Source: Sorex araneus
Taxonomy: Eukaryota > Chordata > Mammalia > Eulipotyphla > Soricidae
NCBI RefSeq assembly: GCF_027595985.1
Contig: NC_073307.1
Coordinates: forward strand, 119,998,678 to 120,062,677
Length of the DNA stretch: 64,000 bases
Reading direction: 5' to 3'
Position numbers and translations under genes: made by a program. Below, piece by piece: positions 12,501 to 20,287 of the stretch. Below the pieces are notes generated by a model, which made no database searches, was not told the DNA's origin, and saw only the letters and a program-made list of their open reading frames with translations. Position 1 is the first letter of the stretch, and every line of letters starts with the position of its first letter.

Positions 12501-14567
12501 TCCGGGTCTCCTGGGCTACACCTGGACCAGTGGGAACTGGAATCCAGGTCAAGGTATGTGCTAGGTATGTGCCTAAACCGTGTATCTTCTCCCGGATCAA
12601 AACTCAGTAAAATTCCCATCGAACAAAAAACAGAAAGAGAGGCCAGAGGGCTAGAACAGAGGTTAAGAAACCTGTCTGGAATGTGGCTGACCCCAGTTGG
12701 ATCCCGACAACTCATAGTTCTCCAGAGCCAGGAGTAGCTTCTGGCAAGCACGGCTCCCAAATCTACCATACTTCCCCCCACAGAAAGAAAAGCACAGAAG
12801 TTACGGCTTAAAATTTTTAGTTGAATCACAAAATGGAATGAATAGGTAGGCTCAACTATATAAATAAATAATCTCTCCCATCTCCCTCCTCTGCCCAGGG
12901 CAAAAGCCAGTTATTGGACCATACACTTTTTATAATTCAGCCACAGAGTTCCAGTGAGAGAAAGCCTGAGACACTGTTCTGCAGGGGGTGCTGGAAGGAT
13001 GGGGGGTGGGGGTGGTGAGCAGTATTCTAGAATGCAACTGGGAGGCACTTGCTTAAAGTTGTTGCTTGCTAGGGGCTGGAGCAATAGCATAGCAAGTAGG
13101 GTGTTTGCCTTGCACACGGCCAACCCAGTTCGATTCTCCGCATCCCATATGGTCCCCCGAGCACCGCCTGGAGTAATTCCTGAGTGCAGAGAGCCAGAAG
13201 TAACCCCTGAGCATTGCCGGGTGTGACTAAAGTTGTTGCTTGCTTAAAGAAGGTGGATTTCCAGGGGATTGTGGAGTGATTCTTTTTCTGCAAAGGGGCA
13301 ATAGGCCAGATAAATGCAGGAACTTCTAGGGGGATAAGCAACCACCTTTATCATTTGTTCACTTAAAGCAACTCTGGTTTGCAAATTTAGAATAAAATAC
13401 CCAAAGCTCTTTAGCTAGGGAGATTGTAGATAGTACATGCCACTTACTATGTCTCCCTGAATTCATCAAACAAAGCAATGGGATGCAGGACTCAATACCC
13501 TGCAGCAAAGACGGTTGATGGGTTAAGGGTTGACTAATAGACCTCCCAACTTTCTTGAAAAGCACCTATACTTTTCATACTTTTTCACCTTATGAAAAGG
13601 GTTGTGCCTAAGTTCAGCTAAGTCTCTTTAGCTTAATTTCCGGAGAGCTAAATTTCTGGAAAAGCTTTACCTTCCAAGGAAAAAAAAAGCAGTCAAAAGA
13701 AAAGAAAGCCTTTGCTTTTGGCTTCTACTTTCTTAATTGAGATGCTAATGGAACATTAAGTCTGGAGCCAAGACTCTTACAACAGTGACTAAAAACCAAC
13801 AGAGACAATGGTACAACAGGAAAGAGGATATCCTTTATTACACAAAATCCAGAGACACTAAACCGGCAATGAGGTTAAAAACATTATTTATTCCTTAGGC
13901 TATTATTAGGGTATTTTGTAACTTGCAACTGAAAAAAAATGTCTAACTGATCCCCATAACTGCTCACATTCCTTTGCCTGCTTCTTATTTTCCCCCTGCT
14001 CAGATATAAAGTGTTTTGGGTAGGAACAAAAGTGTTAGGGATAAAATTATTCTGGAATTAATTAGAAAGTTTTGCTCTTTTTGAAATTAATTAGATAACT
14101 TTGAATTAACCTGATCTTAATTTAAAAAAAAAAAGGAGGGTTTGAGAGAGGAACATTATTCTTTCCACAAAATACAATAGGAATATACTTACTTATACCA
14201 CATTTATTTCAAATAGACTATGGTTCTGAGAGAAGACAGTAATGTGATTGAGTAGGGAAAAACATTTAATCATAATTGTGGGCATGAAAGAAAATTTCAA
14301 ATGTGACAGCTCAAAAATAAATCAAGAATGAGCGTGAACATTCCAGTATTCAGTATTACTAGCACAAGTGTCTACAAAACAAGAGTGCAGGAGCACATAT
14401 GACTGCACACGAACAAATGAAGATGAGAATGAATCTGATACAAGGATCAATAAATTCACCTTTAGACGACTGGAATCTAATCGTAGGGCTGAGAGCAATG
14501 GATCGAGGAGCTCAAATTCTGCAAGAACATGGCTGTACGACTCCGGTATCACTGGCACAAAAGTCAT
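3476..14567 (-). CDS. HPS5: HPS5, 5' part of the gene (coding exons 2-8; rest outside window)
   Basis: HPS5 is a subunit of BLOC-2 (with HPS3 and HPS6), a cytosolic complex that routes cargo to melanosomes, platelet dense granules and other lysosome-related organelles. Seven exons on the minus strand, 14460-14567 (coding part), 11627-11737, 10910-10974, 8229-8421, 6873-7006, 3925-4137 and 3476-3547, give 896 coding nt that stay in frame across every junction, with GT donors and AG acceptors throughout. The product starts [18 protein letters not shown] (human starts MAFVPVI) and continues through [25 protein letters not shown] and [17 protein letters not shown]. These are residues 1 to about 298 of roughly 1,130: the N-terminal WD40-like propeller region. 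No stop or frameshift interrupts them. The gene is head to head with GTF2H1, as in human. The exon following 3476 was not found in 1-3475, so it should lie left of the window. Confidence 0.96.
3705..3880 (-). mobile_element. SOR SINE, antisense, degenerate
   Basis: GGCTTTTGGGTTACAG, then TTCTGGCTCTGTAGTCAGGG and ACCCAGACTTCCTGCATGCA; tail lost. Lies in HPS5 intron 7, the short intron between exons 7 and 8. Confidence 0.65.
3925..4137 (-). CDS. HPS5: HPS5 exon 7 (residues 204-275)
   Basis: 213 nt: the first G completes Arg, then [40 protein letters not shown] and PPLPVITL. The acceptor is GGCACTAG and the donor TTAAG|GTAATG. It lies between two SINE-rich introns but is itself clean. Confidence 0.96.
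4305..4464 (-). mobile_element. SOR SINE, antisense, with internal deletion
   Basis: Long T-run (over 20), duplication CAAAGGTC on both sides. The body lacks about 25 bp between two ACTCCTGG repeats that flank the missing piece in other copies. Confidence 0.88.
4980..5612 (+). mobile_element. L1 3' end
   Basis: The 3' part matches the L1-type ends at 29200-29440 and 38370-38540: TATACTGGGG, GGCACTGGTGAGGGGACGGG, CTGAGACATAAGCCTGGAAA, ATGGTGATTTAATAAAA. The upstream part matches 28980-29200 (CAGCAATGGAAAACTAATTA). Left border approximate. Confidence 0.7.
5679..5859 (+). mobile_element. SOR SINE, near-consensus
   Basis: Full head-to-tail copy with a 16-A tail; GTTTATTTAT duplicated on both sides. 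Confidence 0.92.
5995..6300 (-). mobile_element. Two degenerate antisense SOR SINEs in tandem
   Basis: First at 5995-6150 (GGGTGACACCTGGCAG), second at 6175-6300 (GGGGCCAGCTTGGAGGTGC). Neither keeps a tail. Confidence 0.7.
6474..6656 (-). mobile_element. SOR SINE, antisense, with 19-bp target duplication
   Basis: CTCTAGTACTAGATTTTAC occurs at 6455-6473 and again at 6657-6675, perfectly matched. Complete body and uninterrupted T-run: a recent insertion. Confidence 0.94.
6873..7006 (-). CDS. HPS5: HPS5 exon 6 (residues 160-204)
   Basis: 134 nt: [20 protein letters not shown] through [14 protein letters not shown], ending with AG of an arginine codon. The acceptor is GCCTAG after a T-rich tract; hmm-free reading gives one frame only. 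The donor GAGAG|GTATAT is acceptable but not strong. Human has VQTITTVDS where this copy has VQNITTVDS. Confidence 0.95.
7078..7257 (-). mobile_element. SOR SINE, antisense, diverged
   Basis: T-run then TTGGGTCATGCTCGACTGTG; contains a local repeat GGATCATATATGTGGATCATATG. Confidence 0.75.
7310..7467 (-). mobile_element. SOR SINE, antisense, tail lost
   Basis: CTGTTCTCAGGGTTTACTC to CTATTGCTCCGACCC; moderately diverged. Confidence 0.75.
7650..7810 (+). mobile_element. SOR SINE, sense, old
   Basis: AAGGGCTAGAGAAAGTATTG head, TGGGCATGAAAAAAAAAA tail. Confidence 0.7.
8229..8421 (-). CDS. HPS5: HPS5 exon 5 (residues 95-159)
   Basis: 193 nt. The first base completes Ser (AG|T), then [18 protein letters not shown] and [17 protein letters not shown], ending NASKQAK. 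This is a typical WD40 blade with its WD dipeptide (CWDTA). The acceptor is TTCTTGCAG and the donor AAAG|GTGAGA. Exons 4 and 5 together are 258 nt, exactly 86 codons. Confidence 0.97.
8995..9160 (-). mobile_element. SOR SINE, antisense, old
   Basis: TTGTTATACACCCAGCAGTG to TACTGCTCTGGCCCC. Confidence 0.7.
9470..9775 (+). repeat. Uncharacterised repeat, copy 1
   Basis: Its right part (GTGCAACTGGGGAACTT, TTTAAAGAAAGTTGATTTC, AAAAGCAATAGACC) resembles 13030-13310 in the same order once a SOR inserted there is removed. Family unknown; left border uncertain. Confidence 0.5.
9778..9919 (+). mobile_element. SOR SINE, 3'-truncated
   Basis: Good head and B box (GGTTCAATTCC) but stops at CCCCTGAGCATAG without the GTGTGACCC end or tail. 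Confidence 0.8.
10014..10345 (+). mobile_element. Two old sense SOR SINEs in tandem
   Basis: First 10014-10195 (GGGGGCTGAAGAAATAGTAT), second 10225-10345 (AATAGGCTGGAGCATATGC). Confidence 0.7.
10414..10596 (+). mobile_element. SOR SINE, near-consensus with 18-A tail
   Basis: Complete; imperfect flanking repeat GCTTGAAAG / GATTGAAAG. Confidence 0.9.
10910..10974 (-). CDS. HPS5: HPS5 exon 4 (residues 74-95)
   Basis: 65 nt encoding [20 protein letters not shown] and the first two bases of a serine codon completed by the next exon. The acceptor is ATCTCCTAG and the donor ACCAG|GTAAGC. A SOR insertion with a clean target duplication sits about 22-35 nt upstream of the acceptor. Confidence 0.95.
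11009..11189 (-). mobile_element. SOR SINE inserted just upstream of HPS5 exon 4
   Basis: ATGAAGGGTATTT at 10996-11008 and 11190-11202 is a perfect 13-bp target duplication. The element is in sense relative to HPS5, its A tail nearest the exon; the exon 4 acceptor is only about 22 nt beyond the inner duplication. Confidence 0.94.
11320..11475 (-). mobile_element. SOR SINE, antisense, degenerate
   Basis: TTTTTAGGGGAGGGACACAC to CTCTTTCCTGCCCCC, in HPS5 intron 3. Confidence 0.65.
11627..11737 (-). CDS. HPS5: HPS5 exon 3 (residues 37-73)
   Basis: 111 nt, 37 codons, phase 0 at both ends: [20 protein letters not shown] through KHRLFLSHK. The acceptor is GTTTTTAG and the donor ACAAG|GTAAGG. This is the first propeller blade, with the conserved run [15 protein letters not shown] young SOR element ends only 39 nt upstream of the acceptor (see findings). 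Confidence 0.96.
11777..11959 (-). mobile_element. SOR SINE inserted just upstream of HPS5 exon 3
   Basis: ATCACAGTCTT flanks it at 11766-11776 and 11960-11970. In sense relative to HPS5. 39 nt separate it from exon 3; a good branch-point match (CTCAC, A at 11759) survives 22 nt from the exon. Confidence 0.93.
12950..13340 (+). repeat. Uncharacterised repeat, copy 2, split by a SOR
   Basis: Resembles 9470-9775: GAATGCAACTGGGAGG, TTAAAGAAGGTGGATTTCC and GGGGCAATAGGCC in the same order. The SOR at 13071-13227 interrupts it, so it predates that insertion. Confidence 0.5.
13071..13227 (+). mobile_element. SOR SINE without A tail, 17-bp target duplication
   Basis: TAAAGTTGTTGCTTGCT at 13054-13070 and 13228-13244 is perfect. 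The element ends at GGGTGTGAC, before CCAAAAAGC and any A tract, although the body is well conserved. Confidence 0.92.
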
Positions 14568-14623
14568 TTAGCCAAATACTTGAAATTACGTTGAGTGATA
14601 GTCCCAATATTCCTCAATAAAAC
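14460..14623 (-). CDS. HPS5: HPS5 exon 2 (5'UTR end, start codon, residues 1-36)
   Basis: The acceptor TTTGCAG precedes 14623; 56 nt of 5'UTR follow, then ATG at 14567-14565. The codon directly before the ATG is TAA in the same frame, so translation cannot begin upstream in this frame. The Kozak context is poor (T at -3, A at +4). The exon encodes [18 protein letters not shown] through DSSRLK and ends at AAAG|GTGAAT, phase 0. Confidence 0.94.
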
Positions 14624-15189
14624 CTGCAAACATACACAAAATCAATTTAAGAAGCTTACCATCCACTCAGCATGCACTTAATGAAATTGTGGAGAACAGA
14701 AGGAAACTGGGAGGGGGATATGGCTCTGTACTGCACAAGTGCTTTGCTTAAGTGGAAAGAAAACATTTATCAGCAGCATATATAACAGAGAGCTTGTACC
14801 CTGACCCTGAAACTCCCAGAAAATCAAGTTCAGATTCTCAAGGAGTGCATAATGCCTTCCACTCTATTCATCCAACAGTGTGAGAAAGCAGAATGAATGG
14901 GATGTTACAGGAGTTCCGAATAAAATCTACCCTGTGTTCCTAAGATAAAATAGCAACTATGTAGCATTTTTCTGAATTGTAAACCTTCTGTCAGAGTCTC
15001 TTATTAAAGGTCAATCTATAAAACCCATTTAAACCCTCACCCACAAATTCAGTAATTACCAGCTATCAATTTAATAATGCTCAGTAGTAATACTACTGAA
15101 GCCCTCTCTCCCAGCTATCAGTAAATTTATGTTGAGTGAATAAATGCATTTGTTAAGAATGCAGGAATTAGGGCCTCAATGAGAGTACT

Positions 15190-15510
15190 AAGAATCTGAT
15201 GAGCTGGAGAGATAGTACCTCTGTACAGCACTTGCCTTGCATGGGGCCAACCTGGGTCTTATCCCTAGTATGTCCCCCTCCATCCCCGGTGCCAGGAGTT
15301 ACCCCTGAGCACAGAGCTAGGAGTAAGCCCTGCGCACTTCATGGTGTGGCCCCGTAACAAAATAAAACAAAAACAATGTCAGCAAGAGACCTAATAGGGC
15401 TACAGCTATAGTACAGCAGGTAAGGCATTAGTTCTAGTCCTGGCATCCCATATGGTCCTCTGAGCACAGCCAGGAGTAAGCCCTGGGCACACATGGATGT
15501 GGCCCTAAAC
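15190..15510 (+). mobile_element. Two old sense SOR SINEs
   Basis: 15195-15365 (GATGAGCTGGAGAGATAGTA) and 15398-15510 (GGGCTACAGCTATAGTACAG, missing its middle). Confidence 0.65.
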
Positions 15511-15533
15511 CAAAACAAGAACATATATTTTTA

Positions 15534-15722
15534 TTTTATTATTATTATTATTATTTGCTTTTTGGGTCACAACCCAGAGATGCTCAGGGGTTACTCCTGG
15601 CTTTACACTCAGGAATTACTCTCTGGCGGTGCTTGGGGGACCATATGGGATGCCGGGGATCAAACCCGGGTCGGCCGCATGCAAGGCAAACGCCCTACCC
15701 GCTGTGCTATTGCTCCGGCCCC
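15534..15722 (-). mobile_element. SOR SINE with 17-bp target duplication
   Basis: AAGAACATATATTTTTA at 15517-15533 and 15723-15739. The tail has become an (ATT)n repeat (15535-15556), an example of a microsatellite born from a SINE tail. Confidence 0.93.
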
Positions 15723-15909
15723 AAGAACATATATTTTTAAAGAGAACTGAGATCTGATAGAAGAAGTAAGAAAAATACAAACTAGAAATGCCAAAAACCA
15801 ATGAGGACAACTTAAATACTCCAATATAGATGTTCAAGTATACTCTAACAAATTGCATTAATTTCCAGGGAAAAAGATATTTAAGAAAATTCTAGCCATG
15901 GGGCGGGGG

Positions 15910-16255
15910 GGGGGGCAGTGCTATAGTTCAATGGGTAGGGCGTTTGATTTGCACACTGCTGGCCAGGATTTTTGGCTGGCACCCGGCTCCTAACATGGTC
16001 CCCCGAGATCCCTGAGTACAAAGTCAGAAGTAGGCCCTGAGCATAGCCAGGCGTCCTATGGCTATGAACAAAATTTCTATCTACAGGCCAGAGTCATAGT
16101 ATAGTGGGTAAGATTGTTGCCTAGCATCCAGCCTATGTGGGTTCCATCCCCAGCATCTTATATGATCCCCCAGGCACTGCCAAGAGTGATTCCTGAGAGA
16201 AGAGCAGGAGCAAGCCCTGAGCATAGCCAGGTACGGAGTAAAACCCAAAACTGAA
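15910..16255 (+). mobile_element. Two old sense SOR SINEs
   Basis: 15915-16055 (CAGTGCTATAGTTCAATGGG) and 16085-16255 (GGCCAGAGTCATAGTATAG). Confidence 0.65.
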
Positions 16256-16509
16256 ACAACAAAATAATTCTACCCATTAATTTTAACTTTTTTCAATCTT
16301 TTGTTACCTGCCAACTGAGAGTAAAAAGCAGAAACTGGGGCCTGAGAGTAGCTCAGGGACAACTGCCAGTCTTACAAGTGTGAGGCTTCAAGTTTGATTT
16401 CTGGAACTAGCCCATGAACACCAACTACATTCCAGGCATTCTTCTAAGGTCACAAGACAGGAAAAAAAGTTCTAATGCTTTCTGAGAAGGAAGAAAGCAC
16501 TCTTAACTT

Positions 16510-17065
16510 TTTATTGTTTGGGGGCTACCCCTGGCAATGCTCAGGGGTCATTACTGGCTCTACGCTAACGGGTCACTCCTGGTAGTGCTCAGGGACCATA
16601 TAGGGTGCCAGGGATAGAACCCTTCGCTGCGCAAGGCAAGCTCCAAACTGGCTGTACTACTGGGTCTGCCCCACCCCCCTATACTTTTTATTGCTTACAC
16701 AGGCTTATTTTCTGCAAACTATACTATTCTTAATAAATAGGCCATTACTAGAAGAATGGCATTCTGGAAATGAAAGGGGCTAGAGCAACAGTACAGCAGG
16801 TAAGGTGTTTGCCTTGCATGCCACCAACCAGCATTCGATCCCTGGCATCCCATTTGGTCCCCTGAGCACTGTGGTCCCCTGAGCACCGCCAGAAGTAATC
16901 CCTGAGAATAACCAGGTGTGGCACAAAAACAGGTGGGGGGCGGGGAAGAAAATAAAACCTTTCTAGTTTTTTTGGGAGGAGGAAGAGGGTGTCACACTCT
17001 GAGGTATTGGGAACTACTATACTATGCGAATTGGTCCTGGTAGTGCTTGGGGGGTCTGTCTTGAA
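16510..17065. mobile_element. Old SOR SINEs, mixed orientation
   Basis: Antisense at 16510-16675, sense at 16780-16935 with a short local duplication (CTGAGCACTGTGGTCCC / CTGAGCACCGCC), antisense remnant at 16980-17065. Confidence 0.6.
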
Positions 17066-17499
17066 AAAAATACTCAAAACTTGAGAAATCATGATCTAAG
17101 AGATTTTATCTTCTCTTGTCCTTTTCATTACCTTTACTTTAGGACCTAGCAAATTACCAAGCATTGTGTAAATATTTACTAAAAGGTTCTGTACAAATCT
17201 TCAGTAGTTCACTCTTCCATGATCTACCATCTTATCCCCATTTCTTTATCCAACTTCATTTCCCATCTTACATTCTCCTGTGCTTCATCTGAGTTATCTT
17301 TTATACCCTATTCGTTCTGAAAACGTTACGTTTCCGTGATTTACTATAAGTTTCTCTTTAATCTTCCTCCATCTATCTTGTTGTTTCCATAAAGATGAAT
17401 TTGAATATTATTTTCGTGAAGTATGCAATAGGGCTAGTTTAACAAAGAAAAACTAAACAATTAGAATCTGCTTAATGGTTACTTAAGACAACGACACAA

Positions 17500-17600
17500 C
17501 TTCTTCTGAGGGGCTGGTTTGCCCAACGTCACAAAATGTAAGAGCCGAGACCAGAATTATTTCTCCAGAGTGCAAATCCAAACATTTTTCTGCATGGCGG
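17500..17600 (-). mobile_element. MIR-like ancient SINE fragment
   Basis: TTGCCCAACGTCACAAAATG, AAGAGCCGAGACCAGAA and TCTCCAGAGTGCAAATCC follow the order of an antisense MIR (GCCCAAGGTCACACAG, AGAGCCGGGATTC, GACTCCAGAG). Confidence 0.5.
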
Positions 17601-17863
17601 GTAACATCAAGAGAGCAGCAGGATCTAGAAAAGACTTTTCTCATCCTCCTAGCACTCGTTTTACCAACGTTTGTCACAACGTTTGCTCTCACACCAAAAT
17701 GCAAATCAGGGCTCTCTTCCCTCACCAAGTGTTGAAGGGAGAAAGAAAGAAGCAAAGCCAAGAGAGAGGGTAAAAAGGAAGTAGGAGAGAACTGCTCTAT
17801 CTCCATCCGAAAAACGAATCATCAGAGCACAAATTCTTCCCCCATCGACCAGAAAGGACTCAC

Positions 17864-18170
17864 TCGTTCCTGCACTCAACATTCAGACTGCCTGCAGGAG
17901 CCCATAGAACCCGTAGCAAACTTGAACACTGCAATCAGACCTCTCCAGGCCGGGAGGAGCCTCGGGGAGCAGGACTTGCAAGCCAGGCTCCCAGACGAAC
18001 CAGCAGCAGCCTGGAGGTCCCAGCCCCCGCAAACTTCCAGGCTGTGAGTCCAAGCACGCACGGCAGCTCGGTACCTCCAACCCGCACCCGGGGAACTAGG
18101 AACTGCACCTGCGCTTCGGGCTTCCCTCCCGCTCCGCCCGTCTTCCCTCCTCCCCCCCCCCCCCGCCACC
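17864..18170 (-). other. HPS5: HPS5 exon 1, non-coding (predicted)
   Basis: Exon 2 carries only 56 nt of 5'UTR behind a good acceptor, so a non-coding first exon must lie further right. The best minus-strand donor next to the CpG island is CGA|GTGAGT, which would end the exon at 17864. A weaker alternative is CTTG|GTGAGG near 17716. The transcription start is not visible; the right boundary is a guess placed just left of the CRE at 18177. Confidence 0.3.
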
Positions 18171-18176
18171 GCCGGC

Positions 18177-18184
18177 TGACGTCA
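18177..18184. promoter_or_regulatory. Consensus CRE (TGACGTCA)
   Basis: A perfect CREB/ATF palindrome directly after a run of C residues (18152-18165), on the HPS5 side of the island. Proximity to the likely HPS5 start makes it a candidate HPS5 proximal element. Binding is inferred from motif only. Confidence 0.6.
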
Positions 18185-18224
18185 TCCCCGAGCGCCGGGG
18201 ACGCCGGGACAACGCCGGTAACGG

Positions 18225-18245
18225 TACTTCCGAGTCACGTGACCG
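18225..18245 (+). promoter_or_regulatory. ETS site coupled to palindromic E-box (copy 1)
   Basis: ACTTCCG at 18226-18232 is followed after one base by GTCACGTGAC at 18234-18243. The latter is a perfect ten-base palindrome matching the USF and MiT/TFE (CLEAR-type) consensus. The same arrangement recurs at 18557-18573. Confidence 0.6.
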
Positions 18246-18499
18246 GTGACGCCCCCTGCTCGCGCGTGGGTCCCTCCCCCTCAGGCCGCGGTCGCAATTA
18301 CGCTCTCGGTGGCCTGCAGTCGGCGGGCCGCTGTTGGCAAGACTAACGCAGCGCCGGGCGGCACCGGAGGAGCTCGGAGGCCCCAGGGGTGAGCCAGCCA
18401 GGATCCCGGAGCCCTTTGCGGCTTGAGGTCGGCGAGAGGAAAAAAAAAATGAAGCCGGCGGGAAGCGGCAAGGGAGGGAGGGAGGGAACGGGCGGAAGG

Positions 18500-18511
18500 T
18501 GTCATGGCGGC
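18500..18511 (+). promoter_or_regulatory. YY1-like site
   Basis: TGTCATGGCGGC resembles the YY1 core ATGGCGGC found just downstream of many CpG-promoter starts. If it plays that role here, GTF2H1 transcription would begin a little left of 18500. Motif evidence only. Confidence 0.35.
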
Positions 18512-18521
18512 CGCGCTCGGA

Positions 18522-18531
18522 GGTCACGTGG
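18522..18531 (+). promoter_or_regulatory. E-box GTCACGTG (copy 2)
   Basis: GTCACGTG at 18523-18530 in the same orientation as the other two copies, 42 bp upstream of copy 3 (about four helical turns). It has no ETS site attached. Confidence 0.5.
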
Positions 18532-18556
18532 TGCCCCCTCCGCCGGCCCGCCCCGG

Positions 18557-18573
18557 CACTTCCGGTCACGTGC
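18557..18573 (+). promoter_or_regulatory. ETS site fused to E-box (copy 3)
   Basis: CACTTCCGG (18557-18565), a strong GABP/ELK-type site, shares its last G with GTCACGTG (18565-18572). Spacing is one base shorter than in copy 1. Confidence 0.6.
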
Positions 18574-20112
18574 CCCCCAGCGTTCTCGCTGCCAGCGATG
18601 GAGGCGAGACCCCCCGGCCTCAGAGGCGGTGGCGACGGCAGCGGCTCCGGGCTCTCAGCCTCTTCCCGGCGGCGGCTCTAGAGAAGCGCGGCGGAACGCG
18701 GCCCGCTCCCGGGCTTCCCTCGCCGGGCTCGCAGCCCCCACCCGGTAAGTGGAGCGCGAAGAATGGGGGTGGGGGCTGGGAGGGGGGGGCGGGAGCTGAC
18801 AGGCCCGGGGGCCCGCGGTGGCGGCGCGCGCCTGCCGCCCCCCCTTGGCGCTTTCCCCCGGCCGCCGCCCCGCCACCGCGGCTTCCCGAGCCCGTGGCCG
18901 CCGTGGGCTCCCCGCACGCCGCGGGGCCGGGGCCAGCCCCAAGTGTCGACTTCCTGTAGGAACGCGAACTCCCCCCCTTCCGCCCCCCCCACTACTTTCC
19001 CCGAGAGCGAGGCCGCGGCCGGGAGGAGGCGGCCCGGGCTGGGTGGAGGACGTGAAGGCCCCTCCCGGGATCGCGGCCCCCCGCCCCCACCGCGCCTCGC
19101 TCCCGTTAGGCGACGTGCCGTTGTGCCCGTGGGGCTCCGCGCCGCCCGCCGGGCCCCCCTCACCTGTCAGCCCGCTGCCCTCCCCCCCCACCCGGACACG
19201 TGCCCGGGACGCGGCCGCCCCCGGGCCCCCGGACGCCTGGAGGTAGACGCTTGCCGGCTCTCCCCAGACCCCGGAGGCCGAGAGGCGAGGCTGTCCGGGA
19301 AGCCTGTATCCGATTGGTAACCTTCAGACACACACTATAGGGTCTGTAAAATGGCCGAAGGGGAGAGGGGGAGGGGAAGGGGGAGGGATCCAAAATTTAC
19401 TTTTGCCCATTAGCAGAAGCCAATTAAAAATTGATATATAGCAATGGGCCTGAACCATGTTACGGTGGGAAAGGTGCTTGCCTTGTGCGTGGCCCCTCCC
19501 AAGTTCCATCCCCAGCAGCTCATAGACACCCCCGCGTCCCCAGCCCTCCACGAGTGATCCCGGAGCATCACCAGGTGTAGCCCTGGTTTGATTTTTAAGG
19601 GCTGCGTACTGTATGTCAGTGGTTTGGGATAACCCGTGTAGTGAGCACGGACTCCTAAAAGGACTGGAACAACGCGTCCCAATGAATTCTTACTCGGAAC
19701 CTCAGTAAGTGGAAAGCAGGGTGCCCGGCTGGCGTGGAGTTTGGGAGGCCAAGCCCCAGGCACTTATTTCCCCTTCTTCAAAACCCAGTTTGAAGTACAG
19801 TGAACCGGCATTTGGTATTTAAAACTTGGAAATTCTGGGCCAGGAATGTGGTTCTGTAGGAGAGCCGTGCTTTGGTATATGTGCATCTCTGTGCATATTT
19901 GTCTGATGCTGGCAGTAATAAAATGGTGCGGACGCTAAAATGGGTTTTTAATGTGGATAGGAGACCATACTCGGGGGTGCTCAGGGATCACTCCTGCCTG
20001 GGTCTTGGGAGACCACATAAGGGGTACCAGGGATCAACTATGGGTTGGTCATGTACTCTTGAATTGCCGCAAGATCTCTCCCCTAAAATATATTTTTAAA
20101 AAATCGTTACTT

Positions 20113-20287
20113 GGGGCTGGAGCGATAGCACAGCAGGTAGGGCGTTTGCCTTGCACGCGGCCGACCCAGGTTCGATTCCCAGCATCCCATATGGTCCCCT
20201 AAGCACCGACAGGAGTAATTCTGAGTGCAGAGCCAGGAGTAACCCCTGTGCATTGCCGGGTGTGACCCAAAAAGCAAAATAAATAAA
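20113..20287 (+). mobile_element. SOR SINE, near-consensus
   Basis: GGGGCTGGAGCGATAGCACA head, B box GGTTCGATTCC exact; A tail interrupted as CAAAATAAATAAA. Flanks share GTTACT. Confidence 0.92.

Larger units (their letters stand above)
11738..14459 (-). other. HPS5: HPS5 intron 2
   Basis: Young antisense SOR (11777-11959), an unclassified GC-rich repeat (about 12190-12600), an old SOR-like fragment (12640-12790), and a second copy of the repeat seen at 9.5-9.8 kb (12950-13340) carrying a tail-less SOR. 13350-14459 is AT-rich, without recognised features. Confidence 0.7.
14624..17863 (-). other. HPS5: HPS5 intron 1 (as predicted)
   Basis: Old sense SORs (15190-15360, 15395-15510, 15910-16050, 16085-16255, 16780-16935), a young antisense SOR (15534-15722), old antisense ones (16510-16675, 16965-17065) and a MIR-like fragment (17500-17600). 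14640-15180 and 17100-17480 show nothing recognisable. Confidence 0.6.
17865..18744. promoter_or_regulatory. Bidirectional HPS5/GTF2H1 promoter region
   Basis: The two genes are transcribed away from this GC-rich interval; the predicted first-exon donors face outward at 17864 (minus) and 18744 (plus). It contains no TATA box in a convincing place. It does contain a consensus CRE, two ETS/E-box composites, a third E-box and a YY1-like site, all annotated separately. The organisation is that of a housekeeping CpG promoter. Exact start sites cannot be read from sequence. Confidence 0.8.
18500..18744 (+). other. GTF2H1: GTF2H1 exon 1, non-coding (predicted)
   Basis: Exon 2 begins 15 nt before the start codon, so a 5'UTR exon is required. 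CACCCG|GTAAGT at 18744/18745 is the best plus-strand donor in the CpG island. A weaker one, AGGG|GTGAGC, lies near 18388. The left end is unknown. Two upstream ATGs (18504 and 18598) fall in this stretch, both with G at -3 and G at +4. Confidence 0.5.
17990..19320. other. CpG island
   Basis: Base composition changes abruptly from AT-rich intron to C+G-rich sequence with frequent CG dinucleotides and back again near 19320. Several long open frames here on both strands are composition artefacts, rich in Pro, Arg, Gly and Ala. The island covers the promoter and the first 600 bp of GTF2H1 intron 1. Confidence 0.85.

Noticed and set aside
14322..14567. The 81-codon minus-strand ORF as a stand-alone small gene
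   Set aside because: Only its first 36 codons are HPS5 exon 2; the remainder is read-through past the donor at 14459.
18504..18959. Long open frames across 18040-19320 on both strands
   Set aside because: Composition effect of a CpG island: peptides are Pro/Arg/Gly/Ala repeats with no recognisable domain, and they overlap each other in many frames.
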